DNA of 64,000 nt from assembly GCA_035771165.1 (NCBI GenBank), contig JAWNZC010000321.1, positions 595,501 through 659,500 on the forward strand, written 5' to 3'. Below, piece after piece: positions 23,205 to 64,000 of this stretch. The notes below the pieces were generated by a model that saw only the letters and a list, made by a program, of their open reading frames with translations, did no database searches and had not been told where the DNA came from. Numbering within the stretch: position 1 is the stretch's first letter; each line of letters begins with the position of its first letter. This DNA is from Paragorgia papillata (Eukaryota; Cnidaria; Anthozoa; Scleralcyonacea; Coralliidae). Both the position numbers and the translations under genes were made by a program.

Positions 23205-23800
23205 AAGATTAAGAAAAAGCAAAAATTACCAAACATTACCAATGAGTAAAGATTAGCAAAGAGCAAATATTAGCAAAGAGCAAAGATTAGCAAAGAACTT
23301 ACTAAGAGAAAAAAATAAAAAACATTAATTAGCAAAGAGAAAAGATTAGCAAATAGCAAAGAGTAACAAAGATTAGCAAAGAACAAAGAGTAGCAAAGAG
23401 CAAAGGAAAAAGATTAACAAAGAGCAAAGATTGGGAAAAATTAGCAGAGAGCAAAGATTAGCCAAAATTTGCAAAGAGCAAAGATTATCAAAGAGCAAAA
23501 ATCAGCAAAAAATAGATATTAACAAAGAGCAAAGATAATAGGAGAGAAAATATTAGCAAAGAGCATAGATTAAGAAAGATTAGCAAAGAGAAAAAACTAG
23601 CAAAGAGCAAAGATTAGCAAAGAGCACAGATTAACAAAGAGCAAAGATTAGCAAAGAGCGAAAGCAAAGAACATAGGCAAACATTAGCAAAGAACAAAGA
23701 TTAGCAACGACCAAAGATTTATAAATAGCAAAGAGCAAATTGAGTCAAAGAACAAATATTAACAAAGAGTAAAGATTAGCAAAGAGCAAAATTTAAACGT
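23205..23800. repeat. Minisatellite, AGAGCAAAGATTAGCAA type
   Basis: Around 35 imperfect copies of a unit near 17 bp, with variants missing or adding AGCAAAG. A second, shorter array of the same unit lies at about 26700-26835. Confidence 0.9.
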
Positions 23801-23916
23801 ATAGAAATACTTACAATTGCACAACCACAAGATAATTTTGTCGCAGAACTATGGTTCCAACTTCCAAGTCAAATGAACATATTCCTGAATGTTGTCCGCA
23901 GTCGACAGTCGTTTAT

Positions 23917-24390
23917 CTAGGTCAGGCATTGTTGCCTGAACAATGCTGTAACAACTTGTTGACATATGTGAACAACATTGATAAATGAACAACATTGTTC
24001 ATCATTGTTTCAACAAGTTGTTACAGCTTGATGAAACACAACCGTTGTTCACGCATGTTGTAACAACCGAAGAACGTGTTGATACATCAACCATGTTCAC
24101 CATTGTTGTAACATTGTTGTTCATCGTTGTTATTTCGTCATGCTGTTACAACATGTTGTATCATGTGCGAACAACGTTGTTGGCTATAAAAATGTGCTGT
24201 TGGAACAACTTGTTCGTGACTGTTGATTTATCCGTGAACAAGTTGTTCGAACCATAAGTGAACAACTTGTTCACGGCGAGCAGCACAACATTGTTTACGG
24301 CGAGCAGCACAACATTGTTTACGGCGAGCAGCACAACATTGTTCACGCCTGTTGACAACCGTGAACAAGTTGTGCGTTTTTACGCGTGTA
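23917..24390 (-). repeat. GTTGTT/AACAAC-rich element, copy 2 (inverted)
   Basis: Reverse-complement counterpart of 14518-14985, including the same order of palindromic words. Here the 24-bp unit GGCGAGCAGCACAACATTGT (then TTAC or TCAC) is present three times (24275-24346) rather than twice. Confidence 0.85.
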
Positions 24391-24439
24391 CTTCATGTAA
24401 CCCAAATACTATTTATCCTCAGAATAGATCATTATACAG

Positions 24440-24570
24440 TTTTATTATATGGCTGGGCTTGTTTTCGGGTCATTACGCCAAACGGCGCACGCTGATTGGT
24501 TGCTGAGAGGTCCGGAAAACGCCGTAATGCCCTCTCGGCACTGTGAGAGGGCATTACGTCCTTTTTAATG
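24440..24570. repeat. Hairpin element
   Basis: GGGTCATTACGCC and GGGCATTACGTCC pair, with GCCGTAATGCCCTCTC and GAGAGGGCATTACG around the centre. Confidence 0.6.
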
Positions 24571-24865
24571 ACCTGTAAGTTTTGGCGGGAAAATTACTGA
24601 GTTGATTTGAATGAAAATAAAAGCGAATTAGATATGAGATATATTCGTTGGAAAATTTTGAACAATAATACGTCCTGAAACATCAGTGTTTCTTTTTATA
24701 AAAACTTCTTATTTAAAAGCGCGAAAAATAAAGCCGAACAGGTGTAAACATGAAGCGAAACGAACAAGCTCAAAAGTAAGAACTAAAGTGAACAGCGACA
24801 CATGATCAAGACTAACGTAGAACTAAAAACAGATAAGAAAACAAACCAAAAGCCATATAATAAAA

Positions 24866-25022
24866 GGCTTATTAACCTCGTTTTCTCGGTCTGTACGGGA
24901 AAGTATTTGCCCTCGGTTTCTCTCGCACAAATCTCGCTCCTTCGTCGCTCGGTCTGTACGAAAATCTCCGGCAAATACTTTCCCATACAGACCTCGAACT
25001 CGGTTAATAAGCCTTTAACCTC
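24866..25022. repeat. Hairpin MITE
   Basis: AGGCTTATTAACCTCG against the complement of CTCGGTTAATAAGCCT, with GGGAAAGTATTTGCC against GGCAAATACTTTCCC. About 155 bp. Confidence 0.8.
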
Positions 25023-26699
25023 GCCCTCTTTTACACGAATTTTTGTAAAATTCCTCTGATTAAAAAAAGGTTTAAATTAACGCAATTACATCTTCGCGCT
25101 CTTTTTCATTGGGAGCCTGGAAATAGTCGCTCGTGTTGGAACAATTCAAAATATAGTTTTAAAATTTTAATTAAAGTATAATATTTGAAATAAAAAAAGT
25201 TGTTTAACTTACTCTAATTTTTAAAGAAAAAGGTAATAAATAACAAAGAAAATTTTCAAGACAATATTCAGAAAAAAAATTGAGATGAAGAAAAATGCAG
25301 GTCGCATCCATGGTTTGAACTCGACCATTTTGCGTGCAAACTGACGATGTCACCACCGGGCCTGAAGCAAGCGTCGAAATATCAGCAAAATATTAGGGTT
25401 ATATTTTAGTTCTTTTTTTTTCATGTTCACAAAGAACATTGCTAGAGCATTGAATATTTGAATTGATTGAAAACTACTCAAACATCTGACTGGCTGCCAC
25501 GGCTATATTCATTTATGGCATTTCAAATTCATTTAGAATATAGCAAAAAACAAATTTCATCCCAAAATCTGAAGCGTTGAAACTGTTTTTTGAAACTGTT
25601 TTCACCGTAGACCTTAGTTTTATACATCTGTAATATTTTGACATGCAGCATTTATATATGTTTTACAGACGAAAAGTTGCTCCTTTTCCGATTTTTATGC
25701 CAAATTATAAACAAGCTACGCTATTAAAGTTACAAGTAGTTTTACCGTAAGAAAAATATTTAAAAGGAGATAAGACGGTAGCCACAGGCAAAACATACAA
25801 CGGGCAAGCGAAAACATAACGGATACGTTTAAAATACTTCAAGGACGACACACAAAATAGAAAACAAAATTACTGTATTAACAGTGACAGGATATATCAA
25901 AAACAGGGAAACTCGAACATCGGACATACCAGGGGGAAACACGTAGCATCTTTCATTTGAGGTCACATACATCGTTGAAATGCCAGCCAATTGAGATTTG
26001 CAAGACATCCAGTGCAAGCTTAGAAATACCATAAGGGATTCCTTGTTTCCCCCGCAACTCAGGTACTTTTTCCATTGTCTCGGAACACTCTGATCTTTGC
26101 TAAAAATGCGAACTTTCTGGACTCCTTTCTCAGCTCTTCTTCTTCGCTCTGTATTCTTTATACTTAAAGCAGGATACCCATCTGCTACGAAATCTAATCT
26201 TGTGGCATTCCATTACCGTGCTAGCTTGATGAGACTTTTCAAGATAAAACCCGCGATAGCCCACCAAACGCCTTCCATTTCCCTTTCATGGCCTGGATAA
26301 CTGCCATAGCATCTACAATATTGCTACTAAATGTTCGTGATTTAATACTGAAAGCGGCCGCTCTATATTTTTACCGTAAGCTTAACCTTTTCGGCCTTTT
26401 TCTTCGTTGTTTTTTTCGCTATTGCTTTTTCCTTCGTTCGGGTTTCGGTGTGACGGGTTTTCTTCTTCTGAGGATGTTGTTCTGCTTTATGCATAAACGT
26501 TGATTTGTTTCTGTCCTTGTTTCTGTACGGAATATACGTATCCAAAAAAAGCCTTTTCTGAAATATTTTTGCCGAGAACAAATTGTTCCCAGTGTCTGTC
26601 GAGATTAGCACCCTCACATGGGCTCCGGACCCTCACCCGGGCCTTCCGGGCCGGGGATCACTAATTTGATTTAATTAGACAAACGTAGAAATGCGCGAA
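25023..26699. other. No gene established; possible degraded coding stretch 26070-26610 (minus)
   Basis: The minus strand of 26610-26365 is open for 80 codons with a lysine-rich end (RTKEKAIAKKTTKKKAEK), and neighbouring frames are open in pieces. No family is recognised. It may be a dead transposon or chance in biased sequence. The rest is AT-rich and blank. Confidence 0.3.
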
Positions 26700-26835
26700 G
26701 AGCAAGCAGGAAAAAGCAAAGATTAGCAAAAAACAAAGATTAACAAAGATTAGCAAAGGATTAAGGGAAAAAATTATCAAACATTAGCAAAGAAAAAATA
26801 TTAGCAAAGAGCAAAGAGTATCAAAGAGTATCGAT
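26700..26835. repeat. Minisatellite, same unit as 23205-23800
   Basis: About eight copies of AGCAAAGATTAGCAAAGAG-type sequence. Confidence 0.85.
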
Positions 26836-26842
26836 CAAATAT

Positions 26843-27097
26843 GGTCTGGACTCTGGAAACTCACGCTCATGCATTTTTGTGCACGGTGCACGGTCACTGA
26901 ACCCATTGTATTTTAGTATAATGAACGAAATATCCAATAGCAACGTTTCAGTTCAATCACTCAACGGTGCTATTTAAATATTAATAAACCTAAAACAAAG
27001 GATGTGCACAGTGTATAAGGTACGGTTCAACATAAAATCACATGTACAGTTCATTATAGGTTCTCGGAAGTTTTCCGAGTTTCCAGACCATATCTCT
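26843..27097. repeat. Fold-back element
   Basis: TATGGTCTGGACTCTGGAAA near 26843 pairs with TTTCCAGACCATA near 27085. The ATATCCAATAGCAACG inside also occurs near 55330-55345. Confidence 0.55.
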
Positions 27098-27364
27098 ATT
27101 GACTATGAAAAGACTGAAACGATAGTAGCAGAGTAACTGTATATTATTAATTATGAAAGTACTAAATTCTATTAGATTAAATTCGTTAATTAGCATGCGC
27201 ATATCATGTATACGTTTATCTTCTTGTAACTAAATCATTTAAGTATTTTGACACTTGTATGTAACTATAAATTAATTAACCATTTATGTATACTAAAGAT
27301 GGTATAAATTTTACTAAAACAGTTTTCAGCAATTGGAAATTTAATGGTGCCGAAAAGATATTCG

Positions 27365-27548
27365 TTATGAAAATGGCCGTACGTCCGTGTTAATATAACC
27401 GGATGCAAACACGAGGGTGTGTTGGGTGAATTAGAAAGTTTATGTGAACCTGAGCCGTAGACGAGTGTTTACATAAGTATTTTTGAATTTTCTCAAACTT
27501 AATCGAGTGTTTGCATTAGGCTATATAAACACGTTGTTTTAATTTCTT
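27365..27548. repeat. Fold-back element
   Basis: TGCAAACACGAGGGTGTG and GAGTGTTTGCATTAGG arms, with GTGTTAATATAACC and GGCTATATAAACACG outside. Confidence 0.6.
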
Positions 27549-27619
27549 TTACGAAATATAACTAAGAAATATGCAGTGACATCAGAAAATCACAACCGTA
27601 TTTGCATAGCCTGATATGA

Positions 27620-28440
27620 TATAAACAAGTTTGTAACAAGTTGTTCTGATCAACAAACCTGTTGCAAGTTGTTCCAACTTTCAATAGCTTGCTTGAAGTT
27701 ATTCTGATGAACAAACCTGTCGCAGGTTGTTCCAACAATTTGCTGCATGTAGAATTGTTTGTATATAAACAAATAGAATTGTTCTGATGAACAAAGCTGT
27801 CGCAAGTAATTGTTCCAACAACTTAGGGGGTGTTTACATGAGGCCAGCCCGAGCTCAGGCCGGACTGACTTTAGGTCGGTTGTAGTGTTTTTACTATAGA
27901 TCGTTTTCATGAGTCCGGCCTGAGATTCAGGCTATGTGCACACGGTAACGTTTCCGAGCATTTTCGTATTGTTTACTGTTCTCAAGGGAATCGAGAACAA
28001 TCAGCTCATTACTTGAAACAATACGAAAACGCTTGAAAACGTTACCGTGTGCACATATAGCCTCAGTTCACGCCGGCCTAATCTCAGGTCGCTTGCTAGA
28101 CCGAACTGAAATTTTGAGGCCGGCCTAACTCCAGGTCGGCTTTACATGTAAACAGAATCTATAAGTCTAATTCGAACCGATTCGGACTACAAAAAAAAAA
28201 GCTTTTTAACCGACGTAATAGGAACCAAGGCCATGCATGTAATTTTAAGACCGGCCTCATGTAAACAAAACCCAAAATGCAAAATTCAGTCCGGCATTGT
28301 TTGTATAAACACGTTCTAATGAACAAGCCGTCGCAAGATTGTTTCAACAACTTGCTGCATGTGGCATTGTTTGTAACAAGTTTGTCGTCATCAGGCAGTC
28401 TGCCCAAGTTGTTCCAAGTATCTTGTTTGTACAGACCTAT
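27620..28440. repeat. Nested hairpin elements in AACTTGTT-rich sequence
   Basis: Outer sequence (27620-27830 and 28310-28440) repeats words such as CAAGTTGTTCCAAC and GAACAAACCTGTCGCA. Inside, 27837-28270 is a palindrome with ends GTGTTTACATGAGGCC and GGCCTCATGTAAAC. Inside that, 27935-28065 is a further hairpin, CTATGTGCACACGGTAACGT against ACGTTACCGTGTGCACATAT. Confidence 0.8.
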
Positions 28441-28826
28441 TTACACTAGCAACGTTTTTCTGATTTGGGCTGAGAATTTCGTTTACTGACGTGCCTACGA
28501 TATGATATTGCATGCTTGTGTAAACTACCAGCGATTTCACTGCCCTAAAGATTTTCAAACTGCCGTTAGTTTAAACTGACACGCTCGAAATGTTATACAA
28601 TTCACTGCGATTATCTCAGGAGCTCTAAAGGAATTTTATCTTCTTATACAGGTACTGTGTCTATCACCTAGTGTTGTAAGAACCTAACAAAGTAACAATT
28701 TGAATTCCATACAGTTAAATCAGGTCGCGACGGATTTTTGGCGACTCTACTCGAGTCACGAATTCTAAATGACTCGACTATTCGACGAGGTGCACACTCG
28801 TTACAACACTGCTATCACAAACAAAA

Positions 28827-28921
28827 AAACAACAAACAAACAAACAAACAAACAAACAAACAAACAAACAAACAAACAAACAAACAAACAAACAAACAAA
28901 CAAACAAACAAACAAACCGAA

Positions 28922-28983
<62 letters not shown>
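28827..28983. repeat. (CAAA)n/(CAGA)n microsatellite
   Basis: About 23 CAAA units pass into about 15 GACA units. It follows the stop codon of the minus-strand kinase gene. Confidence 0.95.
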
Positions 28984-29038
28984 CAATTAAATATAGAACA
29001 ATTTATCGCTAGCCAATGTTTACACAAGCAACATGCCA

Positions 29039-61846
<32,808 letters not shown>

Positions 61847-61867
61847 CTGTTTAAGAGAACATGGATG

Positions 61868-62580
61868 TGTTTAAGGTCTTCGTTAAGGTTTACAGAGTTA
61901 TTTTGGTTAAGCGCTCTCAATTCGTCAGAATTTATGCCACAGAAATAAAATAAATATCGTTAGAAAGCTATTAATTTATATAATACAATGCTGTCTATAA
62001 TTTTGTGATAAAGATAAACACAAACCAATAATAGTTGTGATTTTTTAAAGTTAAACCAGAAGGCTCCACTCGGGCCGACTTATAAGTACAAACGTTTCAT
62101 TTTGTTCAAATATGTTTTTTTTGGTAGTTCAATTCCAAAATAAATTTCCACAAAACGGTGTGAGCGTTTTTTGATACGTCGAGTTTTGTTGATTTTATTT
62201 GACGGACCAAAGTTGAAAATGCTGTTTTTCGACCAACATTCGGACAAAATAAGTCATAAAATCGAAAACAGGCAATAAATGCAAAAACCCTGACGCCGTT
62301 TTACTGGCAATTTATCTCGGAATCTAACTGCGAAAATGTTTTTTAAACAAAATAAAACGCTTTGTTCTTAGTAAAGCCCTCTGGTTTTACCTAAAAAAAT
62401 TCACAACTATTATTGGTTTGTGTTTATCGCAAAATGAAAGACAACATTGTATTCTATAAATTAGTAGCTTTCTAAAATAGATATATTTTATTTTGTGGCA
62501 TACAGTAAACTCTGCGGACAAATTGAGAGCACTTTACAGACATGACCCTGCAAACCTGAACGAAGACCTTAAATAACTCT
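61868..62580. repeat. Fold-back element, about 0.7 kb
   Basis: GTTTAAGGTCTTCGTTAAGG and ACGAAGACCTTAAATAAC arms; AACACAAACCAATAATAGTTG pairs with CAACTATTATTGGTTTGTG; AAACCAGAAGGCT pairs with GCCCTCTGGTTT. Confidence 0.8.
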
Positions 62581-62756
62581 CTCCAAAATTTTCCAAAAAA
62601 GACAAAATTGGTCTTTAGTAATATTATATTTTAACGCCAGACGATCTTATTGAGCTCTAGACAAACCTTCGGATGAGTTAAAGTTTACTGTGAACATCTT
62701 ATTTACCAACTAAGTAATCTAATATTAGTATATAAACAAGGTAATGTGTGAGCTGA

Positions 62757-63225
62757 AGTGCCTATGAAATGTCTTATTTGAAAGAAGACTTAAAATTATA
62801 GAGTAACATCTTTTCCAGTTTTTCGTTTCCTTGCTTTGTTCTTGAGATATTTCAGTTTGTCTGATATGCAAATTAAACATTTTAATGTCGTAGGGGCATA
62901 ATGAGCTAGCTATCGGAGAAGGTTAGATATCTTTTCTATTATCAAACCAAATTAATTTGAATGAAGCGTGTGGATGTGTTTTCGCCCACATCACTAAACA
63001 TGTAGATCTTCAAGTGCTTATCGTATTTGATAATGGCAAAGATTTATAACTTTTTCGATAACTCGTTATACACGTGTGACGTCAAAATGTTTAATTTGCA
63101 TATCAAACAAACTGAAATATCTTAACTGAACGAAGCAACGAAACGAAAAACTGGAAAAGATATTACTCTATAATTTTAAGTGTTCTTTCAAATAAGACAA
63201 ACTTAATTTTCGTTTCATAGGCACT
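62757..63225. repeat. TTAA-type fold-back element, full copy (470 bp)
   Basis: Begins AGTGCCTATGAAATGTC and ends CGTTTCATAGGCACT with TTAA at 63226-63229; the left flank is CTGA rather than TTAA, so the target duplication has decayed or the left boundary is shifted. Arms of about 150 bp. Confidence 0.8.
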
Positions 63226-63407
63226 TTAAAAGGTTCGAAGCTGAACTAAAAAGTTCTATATATCTTGGTTTAATAAAAATTGATTCACCAACAATGTCAC
63301 TTGCACACCTGGACGTTCCAAAGGATAAAAAACCCTCGATATAAAAAAAATTGACGAGTAAATTAACTATTTACCCGGCAGTGTTGCCATTTGGCAACTC
63401 AGACATC

Positions 63408-63444
<37 letters not shown>

Positions 63445-63626
63445 TGGAGGCGTCTTGGTAACCTGCCGGGTATAGGTTAAGGGTGATGTACAGTCCGTTC
63501 TGTGCATGTACGAAACTAATGTTTACATCTAAATTTACAAAAAAAAATACTAATATCCTTATTCAAGCAAGGGAGCACGTTAGAATGTGATAGTTCTTAT
63601 AAATAAACTAAACTTTACTTACCTAA
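63226..63626. other. No gene; palindromic CGTCAATT/AATTGACG motifs
   Basis: AATTGACGAGTAAA near 63350 pairs with TTTACTCGTCAATT near 63430, and ACCCGGCAG with CTGCCGGGT, a palindromic element of about 110 bp (63350-63470). A related phrase, TAACGCCAGACGAT, also occurs at 62632. Confidence 0.55.
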
Positions 63627-63884
63627 AGGTGCTGTTACACGATGCGATTTTTCTTGCAACTTGCAACAAATCACTGAATGTTGCAAGTTGCATAAAAAAA
63701 TCGCACCGTGTAACACCCCGTAGCAACTTGCGATTTTGTTATTTTTGCCGTGTTGCAAGTTGCAAGAAAAGTTGGATGGGTTCTACTTTTTGCTGCAACT
63801 TGCAACAAAAATCGCAAGAGTGTTTTTTTTTACGGGTAAATTTGTTGCAAGTTGCAAGAAAAATCGCATCGTGTAACAGCACCT
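63627..63884. repeat. Palindromic MITE with TAA target duplication
   Basis: AGGTGCTGTTACACGATGCG at 63627 and its complement ending at 63884, flanked by TAA on both sides (63624-63626 and 63885-63887), the 3-bp type of PIF/Harbinger elements. The interior repeats TTGCAAGTTGCAA in both orientations. No transposase. Confidence 0.85.
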
Positions 63885-63887
63885 TAA

Positions 63888-64000
63888 GTTGTTGACGTTT
63901 TGTGCGAGTCGCCGAGTTCGACAAAACCGCTGATAATATGAGCCCCCGACGAGCGAGCCGAATACTCTCCGAAGATACGCGAGGGCGGAGCGGGAAGGGA
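63888..64000. other. GC-richer edge sequence, unassigned
   Basis: Contains CGAGCCGAATACTCTCCG and GCGAGGGCGGAGCGGG. It may be the start of a further repeat or an exon cut by the window edge. Confidence 0.3.

Noticed and set aside
23205..23800. Possible CRISPR-like array
   Set aside because: The repeated units are contiguous and variable with no spacer structure; it is a minisatellite in an animal genome.

Overview
The window looks like animal genomic DNA, most likely from a cnidarian (an anthozoan such as a coral or sea anemone); a sponge or another marine invertebrate cannot be excluded. The reasons are inference: long GT-AG introns, AT-rich sequence, a Tie/FGFR-like receptor tyrosine kinase with EGF-like and fibronectin-III-like exons, and a dense mix of CR1/L2-like and RTE-like LINEs, Penelope-like GIY-YIG fragments, a BEL/Pao element and many palindromic non-autonomous elements. 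No bacterial operon, CRISPR array or rRNA is visible.

The only host gene I can reconstruct is a receptor tyrosine kinase on the minus strand. Its stop codon is at 29039 and its 5' end lies beyond the right edge or in unrecognised exons. Seventeen exons between 61846 and 29039 can be read, and from 57017 to 29039 every exon joins its neighbour in compatible phase. In order they encode part of a fibronectin-III-like domain, two EGF-like modules, a short linker, a transmembrane helix, juxtamembrane plus glycine loop, the alpha-C to hinge region, a kinase insert of about 75 residues, the catalytic loop with DFG, the C-lobe, and a serine/asparagine-rich tail. Two blemishes are visible: the second EGF exon has one extra base, in a run of five C (plus strand), and the join between the fibronectin-like exon and the first EGF exon is unresolved.

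Positions 1-28,800 are almost entirely repeats: nested fold-back elements, three Penelope-like fragments (about 5.9, 7.7 and 9.4 kb), a scrambled RTE-like LINE (3.0-3.66 kb), a decayed LINE split by later insertions (11.3-15.6 kb), and a defective BEL/Pao element with a probable 3' LTR (19-22.96 kb). There is also a 17-bp-type minisatellite in two places and two inverted copies of an AACAAC/GTTGTT-rich element (14.5 and 23.9 kb). Positions 29,000-62,000 are the kinase gene, whose introns hold LINE copies on both strands, microsatellites with 3-, 4-, 5- and 6-bp units, and TTAA-flanked palindromic elements. The last 2 kb hold a fold-back, another TTAA-type element and a TAA-flanked MITE.

I did not find a convincing new defence system or gene cluster. 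The most useful observations are the kinase gene model with its frameshift, the TTAA-flanked fold-back families whose order of insertion can be read from the LINE they split, and the unusual satellite load in one gene's introns.
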